From positions 1 to 10,049 of the forward strand of contig JALTCK010000027.1 in NCBI GenBank assembly GCA_027074805.1: a stretch of 10,049 bases of DNA, given 5' to 3'. Positions 1 through 6,326 of this stretch are shown here, piece by piece (position 1 is the first letter of the stretch; every line of letters starts with the position of its first letter). Below the pieces are notes generated by a model. It saw only the letters and a program-made list of their open reading frames with translations, was not told the DNA's origin and did no database searches. This DNA is from Thermococcus sp. Lineage in GTDB: Archaea > Methanobacteriota_B > Thermococci > Thermococcales > Thermococcaceae. The position numbers and the translations under genes are program-made.

Positions 1-1883
1 GCTTCATCCATATCGCTCACTATCAGAGTGTCCCCGAGGGCGTAGGCAACCGCGTTTCTGAACTTGGGGTCGTAGTCAACGACGTCCATCGTCGGTATTC
101 CAAGGGGAAACTTCTCCTTGAGGGAGCGGGGCTTTATCTTATTCAGCGGTAGAAAAGTCAACCTTCCGAGCTTTTTCTCCTTCAGCAATCTTATGGCATG
201 TTCGGCCACCCTGTCGTTTTCAACCACAACGTTGTCGTAGTGGCCTCCAAGGGCAACCTCTACCGCTAGGGCATACTCTTTGCTTTTCACCCTTATAAGT
301 TCTCCTAGGGTGCCGTAAAGGCCTGGAATGTTCTGACTCTTCAGGAATTCAACGGCCCGGTTGCCCCGTACCTCTCTCTGGGCTTCGGCCTTTATGAGTT
401 CTTCTTTGGCCTTTGAAAGATCGGAATCAATCTTTCTCAGCTTGGAGCTCTTTTCTTCAAGCTCCTTTTCAGCCTTCGAAATTCTGCTCTCAGTTCTGCT
501 CATTTTTCCATCTATCTCACCAAATTCGGAGCGCTTTTCCTCCAGGGCCTTCTTTGCACCCTCTATCTGGGCCTTAAGAGAACTCCTTTTTGCATTGTCC
601 TGGGCTATCTTAGTCTTCAGTCTCTCTATCTCTTCTTCGAATTTCTTAATGTCGCTTTCTTTCATATAGAGGTCCCTTTTGGCCTCCTCAAGTTCTCCCA
701 CAACCTTGTCGAACTCCTCCTTTGCAAGGGCAAAGCTTCTATCTATCTCCCCGAGTTTGACAACAAGCTCGTTTTTGATGATTTCCTTTTCCTTGATTTC
801 AACAATAAGTTTCTCCTTCCTCTTTCCCCATCTAGTTATGGCGTTTTTGCTCTTTTCTATTTCGTCAGAGACTTTCTTGAGCTCTTCCTTTGCCTTGGAG
901 AGCCCCCTTTGGCTTTCTTTAATTTCTTTGTGGGCCATTTCGATGTTCTTTCCTGCCATCTCTATTTTTGACTGCACTTCGCTGATCTTTCTCGTTACTT
1001 CTAGGATTCCGTCCTCGCTCTTCTCTTCCAGCTCGCGTTCTATTGCGTTGAGTTCCTTCTCTTTGGCTACAAGTTCTTCTGCTATGTCCTTTAGGCGTTG
1101 CTGTATGGCGGCTATCTCTGCTTCTATACCCTTATTCCTTGTGGTTCCCTCGGCTATAGAGTTCTCGAGCTTTCTTATCTCACCAAGGAGAAGTGTTACC
1201 CTAGCCTTTTCAACTCGATCCTTCAGATCGAGGTATCTTAAGGCGTCATTTCTCTCCTTTTCGAGCTTGTCTAGCTGTGTTTTTACCTCTCTTATTAGGA
1301 GGTCAACACGTGCTAGGTTCTCTTCTGCCTGTTTAAGCTCTTTTAGGGCCTTTTCTTTTTTCGCGTCGTACTCGGCTATTCCGGATATCTCGTCGATTAT
1401 CTGCCTCCTCTCGGTCGGGCTCATTTTTATGAACTTCGTTATGTCACCCTGCAGGATGAGGTTGTACCCTTCCGGGGATATCATGGCAGCGCTGAGAACA
1501 TCAAGTATCTCACTCCTACTCGTTCTCTTTCCGTTAAGCCAGTACGTACTTCTTCCGTCGGGATAAACGCGCCTCTTTATCACAACCTCGTCTTCGTCAA
1601 GAGGGAATTCCCTATCCTCGTTGTTGAAATACATGGCTACTTCAGCAAATTTCGCGGGAGGTTCTCCCTTTGAGCCGGCAAAGATAAGATCACTGATTCT
1701 AGTTGCCCTCATTGCCTTTGCAGAGAGACCGCCGAGGACAAACAGGACCGCGTCACCTATGTTGCTCTTTCCAGAACCGTTAGCACCCACGACTGCAGTA
1801 AACTTCTTAGAAAGCGGAACGACGACCTTGCGATTACCATAGGATTTGAAACCCTTCATTTCAATCTTCTCAATATATGGCAT
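1..1883 (-). CDS. smc: Chromosome segregation ATPase SMC, N-terminal part (cut by left edge)
   Basis: SMC dimers use ATP to organise and segregate chromosomes. The visible 627 residues begin MPYIEKIEMKGFKSYG, typical of SMC. Walker A is GANGSGKS at residues 33-40 and the Q-loop glutamine is Q145 (NLILQGD). A long Lys/Glu-rich coiled coil runs from about residue 165 to 510. The hinge starts near residue 515 (PGLYGTLGELI) and includes GGHYDNVVV. The other half of the hinge, the return coil and the C-terminal ABC signature and Walker B lie beyond position 1, so about half of a typical 1,170-1,190-residue protein is present. The ATG at 1881-1883 is preceded by GGTG seven bases upstream and by a TATA element at 1916-1925, so smc seems to have its own promoter although DUF835 lies only 50 bases upstream. 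No intein or frameshift is visible. The kleisin gene scpA usually follows smc in this order and would lie off the window. Confidence 0.97.
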   Translation of the reverse strand, partial: MPYIEKIEMKGFKSYGNRKVVVPLSKKFTAVVGANGSGKSNIGDAVLFVLGGLSAKAMRATRISDLIFAGSKGEPPAKFAEVAMYFNNEDREFPLDEDEVVIKRRVYPDGRSTYWLNGKRTSRSEILDVLSAAMISPEGYNLILQGDITKFIKMSPTERRQIIDEISGIAEYDAKKEKALKELKQAEENLARVDLLIREVKTQLDKLEKERNDALRYLDLKDRVEKARVTLLLGEIRKLENSIAEGTTRNKGIEAEIAAIQQRLKDIAEELVAKEKELNAIERELEEKSEDGILEVTRKISEVQSKIEMAGKNIEMAHKEIKESQRGLSKAKEELKKVSDEIEKSKNAITRWGKRKEKLIVEIKEKEIIKNELVVKLGEIDRSFALAKEEFDKVVGELEEAKRDLYMKESDIKKFEEEIERLKTKIAQDNAKRSSLKAQIEGAKKALEEKRSEFGEIDGKMSRTESRISKAEKELEEKSSKLRKIDSDLSKAKEELIKAEAQREVRGNRAVEFLKSQNIPGLYGTLGELIRVKSKEYALAVEVALGGHYDNVVVENDRVAEHAIRLLKEKKLGRLTFLPLNKIKPRSLKEKFPLGIPTMDVVDYDPKFRNAVAYALGDTLIVSDMDE

Positions 1884-1915
1884 CCCCTACACCTAACCGC
1901 AGAATAGCGTGGAAG

Positions 1916-1925
1916 GTTATATAAC
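1916..1925 (-). promoter_or_regulatory. Predicted TATA box of smc
   Basis: The self-complementary sequence GTTATATAAC is centred about 37 bases before the smc ATG. Archaeal start sites usually lie about 25 bases from the TATA centre, giving a start near 1895 and a leader of roughly 12 bases that just includes the GGTG ribosome binding site. It sits right behind the DUF835 stop codon. Confidence 0.55.
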
Positions 1926-1933
1926 TTTACCCC

Positions 1934-2368
1934 TCATTCAACTATCCTTTTAAGGAGGGCCAGAGCCTTTTCGTCGAGGCCTTCGCTGATGGTAACGTAG
2001 AACTCCTTATCCTTGTACATTGCCATGTCTCTCAGCTTACCCACAAACTTCAGAGTCGTCTCTACTCCATGTTCGACCATCAGGTACTCGAGGGCATCAA
2101 ATATTACGCCCTCTACGCCATTGTTGAGACTCTCCCATGTAATTTGTTCTATCGCGTGCATCCTAGACGGGGGGACGGCCTTGGGGTGATCTGCCTTTGA
2201 GATCCATATTACCTCCCCTTTTACGTCCTTAATATAGTCAGGATGTCTTCTTGTGATCAGGAGTACTTCCCTCCCGGAGAATCTGCGAAGGAGCTTAGGT
2301 AGAGCCCTGTAATCAACCACGCGTTTTTCAGTTGAAGCCTTTGAAAAAGTCCGAAGGCGTGGCATCAT
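1934..2368 (-). CDS. DUF835 domain protein, function unknown
   Basis: A 144-residue protein resembling the DUF835 family, which is common in Thermococcales and has no settled biochemical role. It shows the family pattern: an early hydrophobic strand followed by arginines and proline (LLITRRHPDYI, about residues 35-45), a second strand ending in Trp (EVIWISK, about 52-58), then GVEGVIFDALEYLMVEHG, which resembles a nucleotide-free Rossmann-like or regulatory fold. There is no signal peptide and no membrane segment, so it is probably cytosolic. Other family members can be fused to sensor or membrane domains; this one stands alone. The start is the first of two consecutive ATGs, with AGGGGGAG about seven bases upstream. 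It is 50 bases upstream of smc on the same strand, so partial cotranscription is possible, but a link to chromosome segregation is only inferred from position. The family call is from memory. Confidence 0.8.
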   Translation of the reverse strand: MMPRLRTFSKASTEKRVVDYRALPKLLRRFSGREVLLITRRHPDYIKDVKGEVIWISKADHPKAVPPSRMHAIEQITWESLNNGVEGVIFDALEYLMVEHGVETTLKFVGKLRDMAMYKDKEFYVTISEGLDEKALALLKRIVE

Positions 2369-2402
2369 CGAGAGCTCCCCCTTCGAATTTCAAACTAACT
2401 CC

Positions 2403-2409
2403 TTATAAA
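2403..2409 (-). promoter_or_regulatory. Predicted TATA box of the DUF835 gene
   Basis: TTTATAA on the minus strand lies about 38 bases before the ATG at 2368. The expected transcription start is near 2380, so the leader would be about 12 bases and the AGGGGGAG site (2376-2383) would be close to the 5' end. Confidence 0.45.
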
Positions 2410-2454
2410 CGTTACCATCTTATGTCGGCAGTAGAACTCGGAGGAGCAAAGGTG

Positions 2455-2510
2455 AAAAAATTTCGGTCTAATGTTAACAACTTTGCAATGAATTGATAAA
2501 AATGCAAAAG
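2455..2510 (-). terminator. Possible terminator after the methylmalonyl-CoA operon
   Basis: Right after the epimerase stop, the minus strand is T-rich. TTTGCA (2482-2487) and TGCAAA (2503-2508) can pair around a 15-base loop, and an uninterrupted T6 run follows at 2455-2460. Thermococcales terminate mainly at oligo-T tracts, so the T run is the more meaningful element. Expression data are lacking. Confidence 0.35.
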
Positions 2511-2511
2511 A

Positions 2512-2910
2512 TTAATCCCTCTGACAAAGTTCCAAGAGAACCCCAGTAAGGGCTTTGGGGTGGACGAATGCTATCTTTGCCCCGCCTGCACCGATCCTTG
2601 GTTTTTCGTCTATCAGCCGGTACCCCTTTTCCTTGAGCTTTTTCAAATGACCCTCAATATCGCTAACTCCGAGGGCTATGTGATGAATTCCCTCCCCGCG
2701 CTTGGCTATGAACTTGGCTATCGGAGAGTCGTCTGCTGTGGGTTCCAGGAGCTCAATCCTGCTTTCCCCCACGTGGATTATCGCCGTTCTGACCTTCTGA
2801 TCCGGGACCTCCTCAATCTCCTCAACCTTCAACCCAAGTCCTTCCCAAACCTTTATGGCCTCTTCAAGGCTCTTAACAGCTATACCAACGTGGTCAATCT
2901 TCTTTATCAT
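2512..2910 (-). CDS. mce: Methylmalonyl-CoA epimerase
   Basis: Interconverts (R)- and (S)-methylmalonyl-CoA, linking the B12-dependent mutase to carboxylase or decarboxylase steps. The 132 residues form two VOC (glyoxalase-fold) repeats. Likely metal ligands are H7 (DHVGIAV), E53 in the RIELLEP strand, H76 or H77 (GEGIHHIALGV) and E127 (VLLELC), placed as in bacterial epimerases. Length is normal for the family. The ATG at 2908-2910 is preceded by GGGGGTGA with a four-base spacer and overlaps the meaB stop as ATGA, so translation is probably coupled. It is the last gene of a three-gene operon with the mutase B12 subunit and MeaB, and this context makes epimerase much more likely than another VOC enzyme. 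Confidence 0.93.
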   Translation of the reverse strand: MIKKIDHVGIAVKSLEEAIKVWEGLGLKVEEIEEVPDQKVRTAIIHVGESRIELLEPTADDSPIAKFIAKRGEGIHHIALGVSDIEGHLKKLKEKGYRLIDEKPRIGAGGAKIAFVHPKALTGVLLELCQRD

Positions 2911-3866
2911 GGCTTCACCCCCAGAGTTTTTTCAAGTATCAAATCCGCGGCGGAATATGGATCTATTTCACGTTTGACAACGCCTCTTATCAGATTTGAA
3001 ACCTCCTCCTCGCCGAGACGGGACTCGATGGCTCGAGCGATCTTGCCCGAAACTATGGCCTTTATCTCCTCCTCAGCCCGGAACCTGCGCTTTCTCTCTA
3101 TCTCTCCACTCTCTTTTAGGAATTTTTGATGGTCTTTTATTGCGTCCCACAGCTCTCTTATCCCCTTCATCGTGGTCGCTACGGTTTCAACGATTGGAGG
3201 TCTCCATCCACGCTTCTCCCAGCGCTCCTTTTCGAGGTCAAGCATGAGATTGAGCTCAAAGTAAGTGGCATCCGCCCCCTCTTTGTCCGCCTTGTTTATG
3301 ACGAAGACGTCCGCTATCTCCATCAGTCCGGCTTTTATCGCCTGTACGTCATCTCCAAGACCTGGAACCGTAACGAGAACAACGGTATCAGCGGTTTTCA
3401 CGATGTCCACTTCTATCTGGCCAACGCCAACGGTTTCAACGAAGATGACGTCGCAGCCGTATGCATCAAGAACCTTTATTGCATCATTAGTGGCCTTGGC
3501 AAGTCCTCCCAGCGAGCCCCGGGTGGCCATACTTCTGATGAATACACCGGGGTCGGTAGAGTGCCTCTGCATCCTGATTCTGTCCCCGAGGAGCGCTCCA
3601 CCGGTGAAGGGGGAGGTGGGGTCAATGGCTATGACGCCCACAACTTGATCCTCCTCCCTCACCACCTTTATGAGCTTGTCGAGAAGGGTGGATTTTCCAG
3701 CTCCCGGTGGCCCGGTTATCCCGATGATCCTAGCCCTGCCGGTGCGGGGGAAGATTTTCGAAATGATCTCCCTAGCCTTCTCCTCGTCATTCTCCACGAG
3801 TGTTATCAAGCGGGCGGTAGCCCTTCTATCCCCGCGAAGCATCCTCTCGATAAGATCGTCTATCAT
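2907..3866 (-). CDS. meaB: Methylmalonyl-CoA mutase-associated GTPase MeaB (ArgK family)
   Basis: A G3E-family P-loop GTPase that protects and reloads B12-dependent methylmalonyl-CoA mutase. Older annotations call it LAO/AO transport ATPase (ArgK), but that name does not fit this context. From the ATG at 3866 the protein is 319 residues. Walker A is GPPGAGKST at 52-60. The DPTSPFTGGALLGDR switch segment, the ETVGVGQ motif and the base-specificity motif NKAD follow in order, and a helical C-terminal dimerisation arm closes the protein. The frame is also open from a GTG at 3875, three codons earlier, but that GTG lies in the GTGGTGA that acts as ribosome binding site for the ATG, so I prefer 3866. 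The gap to the upstream mutase subunit gene is about 40 bases, and it overlaps mce by four bases. Confidence 0.93.
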   Translation of the reverse strand: MIDDLIERMLRGDRRATARLITLVENDEEKAREIISKIFPRTGRARIIGITGPPGAGKSTLLDKLIKVVREEDQVVGVIAIDPTSPFTGGALLGDRIRMQRHSTDPGVFIRSMATRGSLGGLAKATNDAIKVLDAYGCDVIFVETVGVGQIEVDIVKTADTVVLVTVPGLGDDVQAIKAGLMEIADVFVINKADKEGADATYFELNLMLDLEKERWEKRGWRPPIVETVATTMKGIRELWDAIKDHQKFLKESGEIERKRRFRAEEEIKAIVSGKIARAIESRLGEEEVSNLIRGVVKREIDPYSAADLILEKTLGVKP

Positions 3867-3906
3867 CGTCACCACTTGGACTAATTATCCAGAAGAAATT
3901 TAAACT

Positions 3907-4338
3907 TTAGGCTGGGCGAAACTTCTTCAGCTTGTGAACGTTTTCGTCGATGAAAGCGATTATCTCACTGATGGGACTTCCGGGTCCGAAGACTCTCCCA
4001 ACACCAATCTTCTCGAGCTCTTGGGCGTCATCGGGCGGGATTATTCCCCCGGCTATTACTAAAATGTCATCGTTTGGTTTCAGGCCTTTCTCTTCTAGTA
4101 GATGGAGGATTTTTGGTATCAGGACCATGTGAGCTCCTGAGAGAATGCTTATCCCGAGAACGTCAACGTCCTCCTGTATTACGCTCTCAACTATCTGCTC
4201 TGGAGTTTGCCTTATTCCGGTGTATATGACCTCAAAGCCTGCATCGCGGAGGGCCCGCGCAACTACCTTCGCCCCCCTATCATGACCGTCAAGCCCCGGC
4301 TTGGCCACGAGGACTCTAACCTTGGAGCGCTCGACCAT
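3907..4338 (-). CDS. Methylmalonyl-CoA mutase, B12-binding small subunit
   Basis: The cobalamin-binding subunit of a split methylmalonyl-CoA mutase, which interconverts succinyl-CoA and methylmalonyl-CoA. It has 143 residues. The hallmark DxHxxG is D17-G-H19-D-R-G22, whose histidine coordinates cobalt in the base-off state. Downstream, SILSGAH and the glycine-rich AGGIIPP complete the Rossmann-like B12 site. It consists of only the C-terminal domain found in full-length bacterial mutases; the catalytic TIM-barrel subunit must be encoded elsewhere. The ATG at 4338 has GGGTGG with a five-base spacer. A GTG at 4347 in the same frame lies inside that site and is a less likely start. First gene of the operon with meaB and mce. 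Confidence 0.94.
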   Translation of the reverse strand: MVERSKVRVLVAKPGLDGHDRGAKVVARALRDAGFEVIYTGIRQTPEQIVESVIQEDVDVLGISILSGAHMVLIPKILHLLEEKGLKPNDDILVIAGGIIPPDDAQELEKIGVGRVFGPGSPISEIIAFIDENVHKLKKFRPA

Positions 4339-4370
4339 TTCAACCACCCTCTAACCCTTCGGTGCCCCCC

Positions 4371-4378
4371 TATTTAAA
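4371..4378 (-). promoter_or_regulatory. Predicted TATA box of the methylmalonyl-CoA operon
   Basis: TTTAAATA on the minus strand ends about 33 bases before the ATG at 4338, predicting a start near 4349 and a leader of about 11 bases holding the GGGTGG site. It drives the three-gene operon running to 2512. Confidence 0.6.
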
Positions 4379-4398
4379 CCTTTGTCAAAGATAAAGGT
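4378..4398. repeat. Inverted repeat ACCTTT-N9-AAAGGT between divergent promoters
   Basis: Perfect 6-base arms at 4378-4383 and 4393-4398, with a nested CTTTG-T-CAAAG (4380-4390). It abuts the upstream side of the mutase-operon TATA box, where an operator or activator site could lie. AT-rich arms of this length can arise by chance. Confidence 0.3.
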
Positions 4399-4431
4399 CC
4401 GGTTTTACGTTGGATATTTTGTCCAGAAGGC

Positions 4432-4437
4432 TTTTTA
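4432..4437 (+). promoter_or_regulatory. Predicted TATA element of the PHP gene
   Basis: TTTTTA centred about 24 bases before the ATG at 4459 would place the transcript start at or next to the start codon. An alternative weak element, GATATTTT (4423-4430), would leave a leader of about 7 bases. The sequence does not decide between them. Confidence 0.35.
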
Positions 4438-4443
4438 GGGCAG

Positions 4444-4455
4444 AGGAGAACTCCT
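4444..4455 (+). repeat. Inverted repeat covering the putative PHP ribosome binding site
   Basis: AGGAG-AA-CTCCT is a perfect 5-base inverted repeat ending three bases before the ATG. In RNA it could fold back and hide the Shine-Dalgarno bases; in DNA it could be a small operator. It only matters for translation if the transcript starts upstream of 4444. Confidence 0.35.
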
Positions 4456-4458
4456 ACC

Positions 4459-5115
4459 ATGCTCGAGTTTCCACACGACGTCCACACTCACACCATTTAT
4501 TCCGACGGGGTAGGTGAAGTAGGTGAGGTTGTCACTGAAGCGGAAAGAAAGGGTCTGAAGCTCCTTGGGGTCTCCGACCACAGCCACTACCTCACCGAAA
4601 GGAGCATAAAAAAGTATCTTCGGGAGATAAGAGAATGGAATGGGGAGTCGGAAGTAACGGTTCTTGCGGGGATAGAGGTCAACATAACATCATCGGGAAT
4701 TGACATCTCGCCATGGGCAGCATCGAAGTTCGACTACGTCATAGCGAGCGTCCACGAGTGGCTCGAGGCGCCTTCCCAATACATTGGGCTTGTGAAAATG
4801 GCCTTCCTCAATGAGGACGTCGATGTTATTGGGCACTTCGGGGCGAACTTTTCCTACATAGGGTTTCCCTCCGGGGAGGAAATGCAGGAGGTTCTAGAAC
4901 TGGCGGAGAGCACGGGCAAAGCCTTTGAAATAAGCTCGCGGTATCGTGTCCCGGAGGTAGATTTTGTCAGGGAATGCATAAGGCGGGGGATAAAACTCGT
5001 CTTCGCCAGCGATGCTCACAGGCCTAAGGACGTCGGTAATGTCTCGTGGAGTGAGAGGATCTTCAAAAGGGCTGGTGGAAGTAAGGAGGACCTACTTTTT
5101 TGGGAGTTTTTGTAA
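4459..5115 (+). CDS. PHP-domain metal-dependent phosphoesterase
   Basis: A 218-residue PHP (polymerase and histidinol phosphatase) domain protein, predicted to hydrolyse a phosphoester with a three-metal centre. All expected ligands are present: H9 and H11 in HTHTIYSDG with D16, D40/H41 in SDHSHY, E73 in AGIEVN, H99 in ASVHEW, H126 in IGHFG, and D185/H187 in SDAHRP. Length and composition fit stand-alone family members such as YcdX/HisK-like enzymes. The substrate cannot be read from the sequence; histidinol phosphate, nucleotides and other small phosphoesters are all options, and there are no his genes nearby. The start ATG has GAGGAG ten bases upstream, a long spacer, and this site falls inside a small inverted repeat. 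It is divergent from the methylmalonyl-CoA operon and convergent with marC. Confidence 0.85.
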   Translation: MLEFPHDVHTHTIYSDGVGEVGEVVTEAERKGLKLLGVSDHSHYLTERSIKKYLREIREWNGESEVTVLAGIEVNITSSGIDISPWAASKFDYVIASVHEWLEAPSQYIGLVKMAFLNEDVDVIGHFGANFSYIGFPSGEEMQEVLELAESTGKAFEISSRYRVPEVDFVRECIRRGIKLVFASDAHRPKDVGNVSWSERIFKRAGGSKEDLLFWEFL

Positions 5116-5126
5116 TGCTTGAATTG

Positions 5127-5141
5127 TTCCCTGAGAGGGAA
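5127..5141. terminator. Short hairpin between convergent PHP and marC genes
   Basis: TTCCCT-GAG-AGGGAA forms a perfect 6-base stem, extendable by about three weaker pairs (T5125-A5143 and neighbours). It lies 12 bases after the PHP stop and 36 bases after the marC stop. It could mark transcript ends from both sides, but no T run follows on either strand, so termination is only a guess. Confidence 0.3.
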
Positions 5142-5177
5142 TAAAGCAGGAAAATGGGCCACCTACGGGGCAAGTCT

Positions 5178-5831
5178 TTAAATTCCAAAAGCTCCCTTAA
5201 TTCCATTGATTATCATTTGGACCGCCATTGACGTCAGTATGAGGCCCATCATCCTGGTCATGACCTTGATTCCAACCCTACCGAGGCGGTTCTTTATCGC
5301 GTTGGCCGAACAGAGCACGAGCCAGACCGTGAAGCCAATGGTGATTATTGTGAGGAGGACCACCATCTTGTCTGAAAGCGAGGCACTCTTTGCCATGTAT
5401 AGCATGACGGTTGTTATTGCACCTGGACCTGAGATGAGCGGTATTGCAAGTGGAATTATGGCAACTTCCTCCAGCGTGACCGCCTCCTCATCGAACTCTT
5501 CAGTCTCCTCTCTACTTATCTTCACCGAGGAGAGCTTCCCCGAGAGCATCTCCATGGCCATCTTGAAGAGGAGTATGCCGCCGGCTATCGCGAACGCATC
5601 GACGCTCGAGCCGAAGAACTTGAATATCCACTCGCCTATGAGGGCGAAGGTGACGAGCGTTACCACGACGGTCAAAGCGGTCTTCGTCGCTATCTCGCGC
5701 CTCTCGCTCCAGCTGAGGTCGTGGGTAACGCTCAGGAACACCGGAACGGCGCCAACGGGGTTGGTTATGGCGAACAGACCACCGTAGAGTATCACGAAGA
5801 GTTTTGGGAGCTCTATCACACCACCACCCAT
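5178..5831 (-). CDS. MarC family integral membrane protein
   Basis: A 217-residue protein of the MarC/UPF0056 family, whose transport role is unproven; the antibiotic-resistance name comes from the E. coli locus and should not be read as a function here. Six membrane segments are visible at about 9-34, 51-73, 78-97, 122-147, 154-176 and 190-212. Family motifs are NPVGAVPVFLS near residue 24 and PLAIPLISGPGAITT near 127, probably two half-helices of an internal repeat. A strongly acidic loop lies at about 108-121. The ATG at 5831 has a pyrimidine-rich upstream without a ribosome binding site, and a TATA element 25 bases away suggests a leaderless mRNA. An alternative is the GTG at 5817-5819 with GGTGGTGGT in front. 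The gene starts 29 bases after the OsmC stop. Confidence 0.88.
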   Translation of the reverse strand: MGGGVIELPKLFVILYGGLFAITNPVGAVPVFLSVTHDLSWSERREIATKTALTVVVTLVTFALIGEWIFKFFGSSVDAFAIAGGILLFKMAMEMLSGKLSSVKISREETEEFDEEAVTLEEVAIIPLAIPLISGPGAITTVMLYMAKSASLSDKMVVLLTIITIGFTVWLVLCSANAIKNRLGRVGIKVMTRMMGLILTSMAVQMIINGIKGAFGI

Positions 5832-5852
5832 AGGCGGGGGAGGGAAAGGGGG

Positions 5853-5859
5853 TTAAAAA
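5853..5859 (-). promoter_or_regulatory. Predicted TATA box of marC
   Basis: TTTTTAA on the minus strand, immediately after the OsmC stop codon, is centred 25 bases from the marC ATG. This predicts transcription starting at or near the A of the start codon. The 17 bases between 5834 and 5850 are all pyrimidines on the coding strand except for one G-free C/T mix, so no Shine-Dalgarno exists there. Confidence 0.5.
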
Positions 5860-5860
5860 G

Positions 5861-6268
5861 TTACTCCTTCTTGAGTACCTCAAAGGAATATGTCAGCCTC
5901 GTCCCGCTTAGCTTCATATGTGCCGAGGCGGAGCAGTATTTGTCCTGACTTAACTCTATAGCTCTTCTCGCCTTTTCTTCCCTCACATCGCCATATATCC
6001 TGTAATGGAGGTGGACCTCCTCGTAGATCCTGGGGTGATTCGCACGTCTCCTTCCGGAGATTTCCACTTCCAGCCCCGCTATGGCTTCGTGCATTTTTTT
6101 CAGGATCATTACGACATCATAGGCGGTGCATCCCGCGACGCTCAGCAGGAGGAGTTTCATAGGGCTGATCCCACCTTCCCCAAGGACTATGGAGCACTGG
6201 TCAGTGTCCATTTTGCCCACGAACTGCATGCCATCGATCCATTTCACCCTTCCTTTAACTTCGCTCAT
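5861..6268 (-). CDS. OsmC family protein (YhfA-like), probable thiol peroxidase
   Basis: A 135-residue OsmC/Ohr-superfamily protein. Proteins of this fold reduce organic hydroperoxides with a pair of cysteines. Both conserved cysteines are here: C47 in VAGCTAYDVV and C112 in KYCSASAH. The segment GGISPMKLLLLSVAGCTAYD is the helix-start motif of the YhfA-like branch. A third cysteine, C25, is not part of the family signature. No signal peptide; cytosolic. In this branch the natural substrate and reductant are largely unknown, so peroxidase activity is inferred from the cysteines. The ATG at 6268 has GGTGAT with a three-base spacer. The gene is divergent from the radical SAM gene and lies upstream of marC on the same strand. 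Confidence 0.9.
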   Translation of the reverse strand: MSEVKGRVKWIDGMQFVGKMDTDQCSIVLGEGGISPMKLLLLSVAGCTAYDVVMILKKMHEAIAGLEVEISGRRRANHPRIYEEVHLHYRIYGDVREEKARRAIELSQDKYCSASAHMKLSGTRLTYSFEVLKKE

Positions 6269-6299
6269 GACATCACCTTCGGAAGCTTGGGGTAATACC

Positions 6300-6306
6300 T
6301 TTTAAG
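6300..6306. promoter_or_regulatory. Shared TATA element between OsmC and radical SAM genes
   Basis: TTTTAAG reads as a TATA element both ways (CTTAAAA on minus). Its centre, 6303, is 24 bases before the radical SAM ATG at 6327 and about 26 bases before 6277, the first base of the OsmC ribosome binding site. ACCTTTTA occurs twice with a 10-base period (6297-6304 and 6307-6314), so a second, right-hand element (6310-6314) is also available. Confidence 0.45.
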
Positions 6307-6326
6307 ACCTTTTAGAACTTTTCTTC

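Noticed and set aside
679..1566. 295-residue plus-strand reading frame rich in serine and phenylalanine
   Set aside because: Antisense shadow of the Lys/Glu-rich SMC coiled coil, whose complement reads as Ser/Phe/Leu codons. It has no recognisable domain, and SMC is clear on the other strand.
2452..2496. 14-codon GTG-started ORF after GGAGGAG in the gap between DUF835 and mce
   Set aside because: Too short and no clear plus-strand promoter; it overlaps the T-rich region that looks like a terminator of the opposite strand.
2907..3866. ArgK-type lysine/arginine/ornithine transport kinase
   Set aside because: The name is a legacy label; adjacency to the mutase subunit and epimerase points to the mutase chaperone role.
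3126..3884. 252-residue and shorter plus-strand frames opposite MeaB
   Set aside because: Antisense shadows of a well-conserved GTPase gene; their sequences show no motif.
5178..5831. Antibiotic resistance determinant
   Set aside because: MarC proteins take their name from a bacterial locus; no resistance role follows from the sequence.
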